Below are positions 33,222-41,880 of a stretch of 64,000 nucleotides of DNA, one piece after another; the stretch's first letter is position 1, and each line of letters opens with the position of its first letter. The position numbers and the translations under genes are program-made. The DNA comes from Flavobacterium piscisymbiosum (lineage in GTDB: Bacteria > Bacteroidota > Bacteroidia > Flavobacteriales > Flavobacteriaceae). Location: assembly GCF_020905295.1 (NCBI RefSeq), contig NZ_JAJJMM010000001.1, positions 124,001 through 188,000 on the forward strand, in the 5' to 3' direction. The notes under the pieces are model-generated. The model did no database searches. It was not told the DNA's origin and saw nothing but the letters and a program-made list of their open reading frames with translations.

Positions 33222-34952
33222 ATGATGAATATAGCACCTAATATCCTGAATGCTGTAAACGAATGGTTAACACCTACATTTGACAACGATACACAAGCTG
33301 CGGTTAAAGAATTAATGACTACGTCGCCAAAGGAACTTGAGGAAAGTTTTTATAAAAATCTTGAATTTGGAACTGGCGGAATGCGTGGTGTTATGGGCGT
33401 TGGAAACAACAGAATCAACAAATATACGCTTGGAAAAAATACTCAGGGTTTATCTGATTATTTACACGAAGTTTTTCCAAACCAGCCTTTAAAAGTGGTT
33501 ATTGCTTATGATTGTCGTCATAATAGTAATACTTTGGCTAAAGTTGTGGCTGATGTTTTCTCGGCAAACGGAATTCACGTTTATTTATTCTCTGACTTAC
33601 GACCAACTCCTGAATTATCATTTGCACTTAAACATTTAGGCTGCCAATGCGGAATCGTACTTACGGCTTCTCATAATCCGCCGGAATACAACGGATACAA
33701 AGTATATTGGGAAGATGGCGGGCAGATTGTTCCTCCTCAGGATGCTGCAATTATTAATGTAATCGAAAATTTAAGCTACGATAAAATTAAATTCAATGCT
33801 AACGAAAGTCTGATTGAATATATTGATACTGAAATTGACAAAGCATTTATAAAATCATCTATCGACAACGCAAGTTTTAATACTCCGGCTGAAGCCAAAG
33901 ATAATTTACATGTTGTCTTTACTTCATTGCACGGAACTTCTATAAAATCTATTCCGGATACTTTAGCTCAAGCGGGGTATAAAAACGTTCATATTGTACC
34001 GGAACAAGCAATTCCTGACGGAGATTTCCCAACGGTTAAATCTCCAAATCCTGAAGAGCCTGAGGCTTTGACTATGGCTTTGGCTTTGGCCGATAAAACC
34101 AATTCTGATATTGTTGTAGGAACAGATCCTGATTGCGACCGTCTTGGTGTTGCGGTGAGAAACAACGATGGCAAAATGATTTTGCTTAACGGAAATCAGA
34201 CGATGATTTTAATGACCTCTTTCTTATTGAAACAATGGAAAAAAGCAGGTAAAATAAACGGTAAACAATTTGTAGGTTCTACAATTGTTTCGACTCCGAT
34301 GATGATGGAACTGGCTACAAGTTATGGCGTTGAATGTAAAGTTGGCTTGACCGGTTTTAAATGGATTGCCAAAATGATCAAAGATTTTCCGGAACTTGAA
34401 TTTATTGGCGGTGGTGAAGAAAGCTTTGGTTTTATGGTGGGTGACGCCGTGAGAGATAAAGATGCTGTTGCAGCTACTTTATTAATATGCGAAGTTGCGG
34501 CTCAGGCAAAAGCGGCAGGAAGCAGCGTTTACAATGAACTTTTACAACTTTATGTAGAAAATGGTTTCTATAAAGAATACCTGGTTTCATTAACCAAAAA
34601 AGGTATGGAAGGCTTACAGGAAATTAATCAAATGATGATTGATTTGCGCCAAAATCCTTTGAAAGAAATCAGCGGACAAAGAGTAATTATGGTCGAAGAT
34701 TATCAATCATCGATTGCTTTGAATTTATTGTCTGGCGAAGAATCTACAATGGATATTCCGAAATCGAATGTATTGATTTATTATACAGAAGATGGTTCTA
34801 AAATTTGTGCAAGACCAAGTGGAACTGAGCCTAAAATTAAATTCTACATTAGTGTTAATGCAGAATTAGATTCGGTTTCTAATTTTGATGCTGCGGAAAG
34901 TTATTTAGACGAAAAAATACAAAACATCATTGCAGGAATGCAATTGAAATAA
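33222..34952 (+). CDS. Phospho-sugar mutase (phosphoglucomutase/phosphomannomutase family)
   Basis: A 576-residue four-domain alpha-D-phosphohexomutase. Catalytic phosphoserine loop TASHNP at about 148-153 (Ser150), metal loop GTDPDCDRLG at about 300, sugar-binding GGGEESFG at about 398, phosphate-binding RPSGTEPK near the C terminus. The length (over 550) fits the PgcA-type phosphoglucomutase group, interconverting hexose-1-phosphate and hexose-6-phosphate for glycan precursors. ATG 33225 is an alternative start. Preceded by the dispersed repeat, so probably transcribed separately from the glycosyltransferase. Confidence 0.92.
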   Translation: MMNIAPNILNAVNEWLTPTFDNDTQAAVKELMTTSPKELEESFYKNLEFGTGGMRGVMGVGNNRINKYTLGKNTQGLSDYLHEVFPNQPLKVVIAYDCRHNSNTLAKVVADVFSANGIHVYLFSDLRPTPELSFALKHLGCQCGIVLTASHNPPEYNGYKVYWEDGGQIVPPQDAAIINVIENLSYDKIKFNANESLIEYIDTEIDKAFIKSSIDNASFNTPAEAKDNLHVVFTSLHGTSIKSIPDTLAQAGYKNVHIVPEQAIPDGDFPTVKSPNPEEPEALTMALALADKTNSDIVVGTDPDCDRLGVAVRNNDGKMILLNGNQTMILMTSFLLKQWKKAGKINGKQFVGSTIVSTPMMMELATSYGVECKVGLTGFKWIAKMIKDFPELEFIGGGEESFGFMVGDAVRDKDAVAATLLICEVAAQAKAAGSSVYNELLQLYVENGFYKEYLVSLTKKGMEGLQEINQMMIDLRQNPLKEISGQRVIMVEDYQSSIALNLLSGEESTMDIPKSNVLIYYTEDGSKICARPSGTEPKIKFYISVNAELDSVSNFDAAESYLDEKIQNIIAGMQLK

Positions 34953-35042
34953 AAAATTATTACCCGAAATAGTAATCAGTTTTATTATCAAGTTAAAATT
35001 GCATAACGATAAAAATCAAAACACTCTATTTCAACAAATTAT

Positions 35043-35069
35043 AATTGTGCACACATTGTGTGCACAATT
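35043..35069. promoter_or_regulatory. Perfect 12-bp palindrome upstream of the ABC exporter
   Basis: AATTGTGCACAC, 3 bp, GTGTGCACAATT, centred 106 bp before the start of the exporter gene. No T run follows, so it is a better operator than terminator. The intergenic gap 34953-35161 also contains a short open frame (see findings). Confidence 0.5.
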
Positions 35070-35161
35070 TCAGCTAAAATTCTAAGCAAATCACTTTAGA
35101 ATTATTGCTAGAAAAACTGGAAAAAGCCATTGCTATAGCAGAAAACAACATCTATAAATAA

Positions 35162-36991
35162 ATGAGTAACATAAAAAAAATAATCCCTTTTATATATCCG
35201 TATAAAAAATATGCATTCTTAAACATTTTTTTCAATGTTTTGTATGCGCTTTTTAGCACTCTTTCGTTTGTTGCTTTAATACCGATGCTTCAGGTATTAT
35301 TTGATAAAAACAAGCAAATTACGGTAAAACCAGTATATCAGGGAATTTTAAAAATTCAGGACTATGGTCAGGATTATTTAAGCTATTACATTACCACCAC
35401 AAAAGGCACACATGAATCCGGGTATGTTTTATCGATAATGGTCGCGATTATTATTTCGATCTTTTTACTTAAAAACTTAGCTGATTATGCCGCTATGTTT
35501 TTTATCACTTTTTTGCGAAATGGCGTTTTAAGAGACATGCGAAATGCAATGTACAAGAAAACACTTGAACTGCCTTTGGCTTTTTATTCTGAAAAAAGAA
35601 AAGGAGATGTTATTTCGAGAATTTCTGCTGATGTAAATGAGGTACAAAACTCATTTTTGGCCATTCTGGAACTTATTGTAAAAGAACCTCTGACTATCAT
35701 TTTCACCATAACCACAATGTTGATTATAAGTCCTAAGCTAACACTTTTTGTTTTTATTTTTATTCCTGTTTCCGGTTATATCATTTCATTAATTGGAAAA
35801 CAGCTTAAAAAACAATCTACTAAAGCGCAGCAGGAACAAGGTACTTTTTTATCGACTATAGAAGAAACAATTGGAGGCTTGAAGGTTGTAAAAGGATACA
35901 ATTCTGAAAATTACTTTAACAATGTTTTTCAAAATTCTACAGAACGTTTTTTCAACTTATCAAATAGTATTGGTAATCGCCAGAACTTAGCTTCTCCTGC
36001 AAGTGAATTTATGGGAATCACTGTAATTGCTATATTATTGTGGTACGGAGGTCAAATGGTTTTAATAGACAAAAGCTTAGATGGCGCTGCTTTTATCGCC
36101 TATATGGGATTAGCTTACAACATCCTGACTCCTGCAAAAGCAATCTCTAAAGCTTCTTACGGAGTAAAAAGAGGGAATGCAGCAGCTGAACGTGTTCTTG
36201 AAATTTTAGATCAGGAAAACCCTATTACTTCTAAACCTGATGCTATTGTAAAAACATCTTTTGATGATAGTATCGAGGTTAAAAATATCAATTTTAAATA
36301 TCAGGACGAAACGGTTTTAAAAGACTTTTCTCTTAGTATTAAAAAAGGTCAAACCGTAGCACTAGTTGGACAATCAGGAAGCGGAAAAAGTACTATTGCC
36401 AACTTAATGACTCGTTTTTATGATGTAAATGACGGTACTATTTCTATTGACGGAATCAACATAAAAGACATGAACTTACAATCTCTTCGTGGTTTAATGG
36501 GATTGGTTACTCAGGATAGTATTTTATTTAATGATACTATAAAAGCAAATATTTCGTTAGGAAAATTAGATGCTACAGATGATGAAATTATTGAAGCTCT
36601 AAAAATTGCGAATGCTTTTGAATTTGTAAATGAATTGCCTTTAGGAATCTACACTAACATTGGAGATAGCGGAAACAAACTTTCAGGAGGACAAAAACAG
36701 CGTTTATCGATTGCACGTGCGGTACTGAAAAACCCTCCTATTATGATTTTGGATGAAGCAACATCTGCTTTGGATACAGAGAGCGAAAAATTTGTTCAGG
36801 TGGCTTTAGAGAACATGATGCAAAACAGAACTTCGATTGTAATTGCACACCGTCTTTCGACCATTCAAAAAGCAGACCTTATAGTAGTGATGCAAAAAGG
36901 AAAAATCGTTGAGCAGGGAACGCATGAGGAATTAATTACGCACAACGGAACTTACAATAAGCTGGTAACGATGCAGTCTTTTGAATCCTAA
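35162..36991 (+). CDS. ABC exporter, fused permease and ATPase (MsbA-like)
   Basis: A 609-residue half-transporter. Six transmembrane helices in residues about 15-330 (ABC type I exporter fold), then the ATPase: Walker A VGQSGSGKST at about 402, signature LSGGQKQRL at about 505, Walker B IMILDEATSALD, and the H-loop IVIAHRLST. It acts as a homodimer, probably flipping lipid A or another lipid or drug from the inner leaflet. Substrate assignment is family-level only. ATG 35162 directly follows a TAA at 35159. Confidence 0.9.
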   Translation: MSNIKKIIPFIYPYKKYAFLNIFFNVLYALFSTLSFVALIPMLQVLFDKNKQITVKPVYQGILKIQDYGQDYLSYYITTTKGTHESGYVLSIMVAIIISIFLLKNLADYAAMFFITFLRNGVLRDMRNAMYKKTLELPLAFYSEKRKGDVISRISADVNEVQNSFLAILELIVKEPLTIIFTITTMLIISPKLTLFVFIFIPVSGYIISLIGKQLKKQSTKAQQEQGTFLSTIEETIGGLKVVKGYNSENYFNNVFQNSTERFFNLSNSIGNRQNLASPASEFMGITVIAILLWYGGQMVLIDKSLDGAAFIAYMGLAYNILTPAKAISKASYGVKRGNAAAERVLEILDQENPITSKPDAIVKTSFDDSIEVKNINFKYQDETVLKDFSLSIKKGQTVALVGQSGSGKSTIANLMTRFYDVNDGTISIDGINIKDMNLQSLRGLMGLVTQDSILFNDTIKANISLGKLDATDDEIIEALKIANAFEFVNELPLGIYTNIGDSGNKLSGGQKQRLSIARAVLKNPPIMILDEATSALDTESEKFVQVALENMMQNRTSIVIAHRLSTIQKADLIVVMQKGKIVEQGTHEELITHNGTYNKLVTMQSFES

Positions 36992-37009
36992 ATAAAAGAA
37001 GTAACTTTT

Positions 37010-37099
37010 AGCCACAGATTACACAGATTAACACGGATTATTTTTCTACTACTGAATTAAAATCATATATTTATCTGTATAATCTGTGGCTTTTTTTTT
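37010..37099. repeat. Dispersed CCACAGATT inverted repeat ending in a T run
   Basis: AGCCACAGATT...ACAGAT at 37010-37028 pairs with ATCTGT..AATCTGTGGCT at 37073-37091, followed by T9. A related half appears at 37869. Its position after the exporter gene suits a terminator. Confidence 0.7.
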
Positions 37100-37123
37100 A
37101 GAATAAATCTTAAAACTCAAAAA

Positions 37124-37825
37124 ATGTATCTCAACAATCCGAACATAACGCTTCCTGATGATCCGGATACTATTGTTTGGAAATACTTAGACTTATCTAA
37201 ATTTCTTGATTTATTATTGTCGAAGAAATTATTCATGTCCCGATCTGATAAATTTGAAGATCAGTATGAAGGCACTTTTAGCGAACCTACTTTTGAAGAA
37301 ATTAAAAAACTGGCGGCAGACAACCCTGAATTTTTAGATTACTACAAAACACATCGCGAAAAAGTAGCCATCAGCAGTTGGCATATTAACGAATACGAAT
37401 CGTTTGCCATGTGGCAGATTTTTACCCAAAACAGCGAAGGATTAGCCATTCAGTCTACTATTGGAAGATTACAAAAAGCAGTTCGACGCGAAAATAATTT
37501 TAACCAGTACATTGGCGAAGTCAATTACATCGATTACAAAAAAGAATACATTCCGTTTGATGACTTGTTCTTTCCGTTTTTGTTTAAACGAAAAAGTTTT
37601 CAGTACGAACGTGAAGTACGCATTCTTACCGATACTTCAAAAAGCGATATCAAATTAAATGACGGAATAAAAATAAACGTTGACCTGAAACAATTAATTG
37701 AAAAGATATACATTCATCCAAAATCTGAAAACTGGTATAAAAAGCTGGTTATTGAGCTCGTAGAACGCTTAGGATTTGGTTTCGAGATTGAAAAATCTGA
37801 TTTGGAAAGTGATATATTGATCTAA
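37124..37825 (+). CDS. DUF2971 family protein
   Basis: A 233-residue protein with the DUF2971 features: LYKYxxL-like start (IVWKYLDLSKFLDLLLSKKLF), MSRSDKFEDQYEG, an ISSWHINEYESFAMWQIF core and the later FKRKSFQYEREVRIL. No signal peptide or membrane helix. DUF2971 proteins are widespread and sometimes found with defence or toxin genes, but here the neighbours are repeats and lipoproteins. Function unknown. Confidence 0.8.
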   Translation: MYLNNPNITLPDDPDTIVWKYLDLSKFLDLLLSKKLFMSRSDKFEDQYEGTFSEPTFEEIKKLAADNPEFLDYYKTHREKVAISSWHINEYESFAMWQIFTQNSEGLAIQSTIGRLQKAVRRENNFNQYIGEVNYIDYKKEYIPFDDLFFPFLFKRKSFQYEREVRILTDTSKSDIKLNDGIKINVDLKQLIEKIYIHPKSENWYKKLVIELVERLGFGFEIEKSDLESDILI

Positions 37826-38008
37826 AGGCACTAAGCTACTAAGGTTCTAAGGTACTAAGTTTTTTTTTGCCACAGATTATATAGATTAAAAGGATTTTAT
37901 CCGTTTTAAAAGAAAAAGCCCTTTAAAAATTAATTGATTTAATTTTTAAAGGGCTTTTTCTTTTGATTCCAAATCTTAGCAACTTAGAACCTTAGTAACT
38001 TAGAATCT
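37826..38008. repeat. CTAAG repeat pair around a 23-bp perfect hairpin
   Basis: Left arm 37828-37860 has CTAAG units every 8-9 bp; right arm 37977-38005 has the complementary CTTAG units. Between them are a CCACAGATT half-repeat (37869) and a perfect 23-bp stem (37911-37933 with 37939-37961, loop TTGAT) ending in T5, which acts as a terminator for both flanking genes. Confidence 0.75.
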
Positions 38009-38731
38009 TTAAATCGGCTTATAACTCTTCACTTCCCATTTTTTAGATCCTAAATCAATATAATTGTAATGCAAAACGTCATTTTTATCGAATTGTCCGT
38101 TTTGGTTAGTATCTTCTATTGTTCTAAAGTATAAACGGCTTTTAGATTCTACTAAACTCCAGTCTATTAATTCCTGAAAATCTTCGGAAATCTTTGTGAA
38201 ATTTTCACCGCTTATATTACTCAAATACAAAGTTTTGATATCACTGGAATCTATTTTCCCATCTTTATTGGTATCCGCATCAGCCAATGTATATACCATA
38301 ATTTGGTTTTGAGTTTTGTCTGCAACCGATTTCAAATAAGTAGCCGTTAAGATCAAAGCCGGTTTATCTGTTAAAGGTCGAATAGAATCTGAATCGACTT
38401 TTTGAAACTTCAGGTTTTGCAAATATCCCGTAATTTCATATTCGCCTAAATTCGAAATTGTAAAGCTCACATCGTTTACACTCGAAGATCCATAACGTGA
38501 TTTGGTTCCTTTTTCGAAAACGCGTAAATCACCAACAGGATGAATTAAATAACTCGTTCCTTCCATCTGAATAGGCAAATCGGCTATTTCAATCTGCGTT
38601 GAATCTGTTTTGGACACAACATTTGATTTGCTGGCAGCATCATAAATCACTTTCGGTTTCTGAACTTCGTCTTTACAACTCACTAATGTTCCGACGATTG
38701 CCAAGGCTATATATGTTAAGGATTTTTTCAT
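38009..38731 (-). CDS. Hypothetical lipoprotein with calcium-loop motifs
   Basis: A 240-residue protein with a lipobox (Leu-Val-Ser-Cys, Cys19). It carries two EF-hand/dockerin-like loops: DADTNKDGKIDSSDI at about 150 and DTNQNGQFDKNDV at about 208, both with Asp/Asn at positions 1, 3, 5 and an acidic residue at 12. The rest is predicted beta-rich. Possibly a calcium-stabilised surface lipoprotein. I do not recognise the family. Monocistronic. Confidence 0.7.
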   Translation of the reverse strand: MKKSLTYIALAIVGTLVSCKDEVQKPKVIYDAASKSNVVSKTDSTQIEIADLPIQMEGTSYLIHPVGDLRVFEKGTKSRYGSSSVNDVSFTISNLGEYEITGYLQNLKFQKVDSDSIRPLTDKPALILTATYLKSVADKTQNQIMVYTLADADTNKDGKIDSSDIKTLYLSNISGENFTKISEDFQELIDWSLVESKSRLYFRTIEDTNQNGQFDKNDVLHYNYIDLGSKKWEVKSYKPI

Positions 38732-38777
38732 GTATGCTAATTATATTATGATATCAAATATAGTATTTTTGATTGTA

Positions 38778-39413
38778 TTATTTCGTTTTATTGAATTTTA
38801 CTAAGGCAAAGATGTTGAGAACTACGATTCCCAGATAAGCTAGAAAAAGATACCAATACTTTTTATACAGCGCTAAAACATATTGAAATTGCTTTTCTTT
38901 CCGTTCTTTTAAGATGAACTCTTTATTAGCTTCCCAATAACCACATGTAATGGGAGTTATTTCTCGTAAATTTTTATCAGCCTTCGGTTTTGGCAACATT
39001 AAAACAAAAAAATCATTGTTATATTGTTGGTAAGTAGGCATTTGTTCAATTGCTAAAATATCCAAAATTCTAACATAAACTTCATAAGCCATTTTATTTC
39101 CCATATGAATCTGAACACCATTTATAGTGTCATTTTCACGATTTAACTTCCTTAAAACAGCCTGAAGATTTTTTAAGCCTTTAGATTCTAAAATTTCAGA
39201 ACTATTAAAGCTAAAAACCTGATAATTTCTTTTAATAGATTGCAAATTTGACTTGGCAATAAACTTTTCAGGAAAATAGATATCAATACATCCTTCGCTC
39301 TTAAAGACACCTGCTTTATACCAAGAATACAAACACAACAACGGAATAAAAACCAAAGATATTATTCCCGGCACGTAAAAAATTCGTTTTCTTTTTTCAC
39401 GCTTATTTATCAT
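38778..39413 (-). CDS. Hypothetical membrane protein behind the TonB receptor
   Basis: A 211-residue protein with transmembrane segments at about 12-32 and 184-205 enclosing a periplasmic domain of about 150 residues. Basic N terminus (INKREKRKRIF) puts the ends in the cytoplasm. The start overlaps the receptor stop by 4 bases, so it is translated from the same transcript (M23 peptidase, receptor, this protein). No recognised domain. It may be an energy-coupling or sensor partner of the receptor, which is inference from position. Confidence 0.65.
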   Translation of the reverse strand: MINKREKRKRIFYVPGIISLVFIPLLCLYSWYKAGVFKSEGCIDIYFPEKFIAKSNLQSIKRNYQVFSFNSSEILESKGLKNLQAVLRKLNRENDTINGVQIHMGNKMAYEVYVRILDILAIEQMPTYQQYNNDFFVLMLPKPKADKNLREITPITCGYWEANKEFILKERKEKQFQYVLALYKKYWYLFLAYLGIVVLNIFALVKFNKTK

Positions 39414-41869
39414 AATCTTGCATTCAGCTTTACATTAAAAACTCTTGAAGTCATATAATTCGGAATCGCGTATTGATTTTTAGAGTACACATCACGAACC
39501 CATGTATTGGTTATCGCATTTTGATTATTAAAAAGATTAAAAATCTCTACTCCAACAGATAATTCTTTAAAGTTTTTCAACCATTTTGCCTTAGCTACTT
39601 TTGTGCTGCTATCTACAAAAACTTTAGCAAAACCAACATCTACTCTACGATAATCATTCAATCGGTTTTGATACAAATACGGATCTGAATATGCCGGAGC
39701 TCCACCTGGCAAACCTGTATTGTAAACCAGATTAAGATATAATTTCACACTCGGAATATTAGGCATATAATCCTGAAACAACATTGCAAATTTCAAACGC
39801 TGATCCGTTGGTCTGGCGATATATCCTTTATCTGCATAATTCTCTTCAGTTCTTAAATACCCAAAACTGATCCACGATTCAGTTCCCGGAACAAATTCTC
39901 CGTTCAACCTAAAATCAAGACCTTGCGCGTACGCTTTTGCATTATTATTGGCGACATAACGAATTCTCACATTATCGATCGAATATACATTGACATCAGA
40001 AAGTGATTTATAATACAATTCCGTTACCCATTTAAAAGGGCGGTTCCACATCTTGAAATTATAATCATTACTCAAAACAATATGTACAGATTCCTGTGCT
40101 TTTACATTCGGATTCACAACGCCATCCAGATCACGAAGTTCTCTGTAAAAAGGCGGCTGATGATACAATCCTCCCGAAAGTCTGAAAACCATATCCATAT
40201 CCCAATCCGGTTTAATGGCAAACTGAGCACGCGGACTAAAAACAATCTGATTTTTTCCTTCAACGGCCGCACCGGAAACATCCCAACTCTGGAAACGAGC
40301 TCCTATATTATACCAAACCTGATTAGATCCCAGTTCTGATTTTTTATTGTATTGGGCGTAACCCGAAATCCTGTTGATCGTATTAAAATTGGTAGCTCGA
40401 ACATCCTGATAAGGCAAAAGCGGTCCTGTATAAGGTTGATACGGTTGATTATTTTTAGGCAAAATAACAATTGGAGGATTAATAGAAAATCCAGCCGAAT
40501 CGATCATTTCCCATTCTACAATTCTGTCGCGAATAGATTCTCTGGTATATTTTAAACCAAACTCTAACTGACTGTCATTTTTCCATTCCTTAAACCCTTT
40601 AATTTCTGCATTTGCGATCAACGCATCAAGATCGTTTCTGGCGTGATTGAGCTGCGAACCAATTCCTCTTGTAAAATCTACTTGAGTCGACCCTTCCTCG
40701 CCCACATTTCCTAAACGATATTGTGCCAAAATATCAAAATGCTCCTCCTCTTTTGTATGAAACAGCGAGCCGATAAATTTTAAAGTTAAACTTGGCGAAA
40801 CCTTATAAGTTGTTTTTAAAGCCCCAAAATAGGTATCGTATTGATCGCGTTCTTTTCCTTCGTAATACACCGCCAGTGACATGGGCTGATCTATTGTTCC
40901 AAATTTTGTTTCGCGCGTTAATGGTTCATACAGATATTTATTCTGAGATATATTTCCCAAAAAACTCACCTGCCACTTATCCGAAATATCATAATTTACA
41001 TTCGTCTGAATATCAGCGAAAGTTGGTGTATAATTGGTTTGTGTATCCTGACTATTTACGAGTAAACTATTGTTTCGATAACGAACACCAGTCACCGCTG
41101 ACCATTTTTTATTTTTAGAAACGGCATCAACAGAAATGCTTCCGCCCAATAAACTAGCTTCTAGCGAAGCACCAAACTGAGTTGGTTTTCTATACGTAAT
41201 ATCCAAAACCGAGGATAATTTATCGCCAAATTTAGCCTGAAATCCTCCTGCCGAAAAATCAACATTCTGAACCAAATCGGTATTGGTAAAACTCAATCCT
41301 TCTTGTTGTCCGGAACGAATTAAAAACGGACGATAAACTTCGACTTCGTTTACATACACTAAATTTTCGTCGTAATTACCACCACGAACCGCATATTGTG
41401 TACTGAGCTCATTGTTGGAATTTACTCCCGGTAATGTTTTTAGAATATTTTCGATTCCTGCGTTTGCTCCCGGAATTTTCTTAATGGTAGCCGCATCAAC
41501 AGTAGCAATTCCCTGAACGCGTTTTCTATTTTTAGTAGAAACAAAAACTTCCCCCATTTGCTCTTCTGAACTGCTCATAACGGGATTAAAAACAAAAACT
41601 TCATTAGGTTTTAAACTCACCGTAAGACTCATCATTTTTAATGAAATATGAGTAAAAATCAGTGAAGTTTTTTTATTTGAAGGTACATTGATTTCAAAAA
41701 ATCCATTGGCATCAGATTGTTTTGTAATACCCAAAGAGGTAATATTCACATCTGGAACAGGACGATTACGATCATCTAAAATAACACCTTTAACATGAGC
41801 ATTTTGAGCAAATGAAAAACACGTAATACATAAAAAAAGAAAAACGAATAGTTGCTTATTATGGTTCAA
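39410..41869 (-). CDS. TonB-dependent receptor with carboxypeptidase-like N-terminal domain
   Basis: An 819-residue outer membrane receptor. Signal peptide (ITCFSFAQ), CarboxypepD_reg-like beta-sandwich at about 25-100 (KGVILDDRNRPVPDVNITS), plug at about 115-225 (IENILKTLPGVNS, YAVRGGNYDENLVYVNEVEV), then the barrel. No SusD-like partner is present. It lies 11 bp after an M23 peptidase gene, and a small membrane protein gene overlaps its end. Substrate unknown. Confidence 0.92.
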   Translation of the reverse strand: MNHNKQLFVFLFLCITCFSFAQNAHVKGVILDDRNRPVPDVNITSLGITKQSDANGFFEINVPSNKKTSLIFTHISLKMMSLTVSLKPNEVFVFNPVMSSSEEQMGEVFVSTKNRKRVQGIATVDAATIKKIPGANAGIENILKTLPGVNSNNELSTQYAVRGGNYDENLVYVNEVEVYRPFLIRSGQQEGLSFTNTDLVQNVDFSAGGFQAKFGDKLSSVLDITYRKPTQFGASLEASLLGGSISVDAVSKNKKWSAVTGVRYRNNSLLVNSQDTQTNYTPTFADIQTNVNYDISDKWQVSFLGNISQNKYLYEPLTRETKFGTIDQPMSLAVYYEGKERDQYDTYFGALKTTYKVSPSLTLKFIGSLFHTKEEEHFDILAQYRLGNVGEEGSTQVDFTRGIGSQLNHARNDLDALIANAEIKGFKEWKNDSQLEFGLKYTRESIRDRIVEWEMIDSAGFSINPPIVILPKNNQPYQPYTGPLLPYQDVRATNFNTINRISGYAQYNKKSELGSNQVWYNIGARFQSWDVSGAAVEGKNQIVFSPRAQFAIKPDWDMDMVFRLSGGLYHQPPFYRELRDLDGVVNPNVKAQESVHIVLSNDYNFKMWNRPFKWVTELYYKSLSDVNVYSIDNVRIRYVANNNAKAYAQGLDFRLNGEFVPGTESWISFGYLRTEENYADKGYIARPTDQRLKFAMLFQDYMPNIPSVKLYLNLVYNTGLPGGAPAYSDPYLYQNRLNDYRRVDVGFAKVFVDSSTKVAKAKWLKNFKELSVGVEIFNLFNNQNAITNTWVRDVYSKNQYAIPNYMTSRVFNVKLNARL

Positions 41870-41880
41870 TCGCTTTGGTT

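Noticed and set aside
37826..38008. CTAAG arrays considered as a CRISPR
   Set aside because: Units are 8-9 bp apart and degenerate, arranged as an inverted pair, with no unique spacers and no cas genes.
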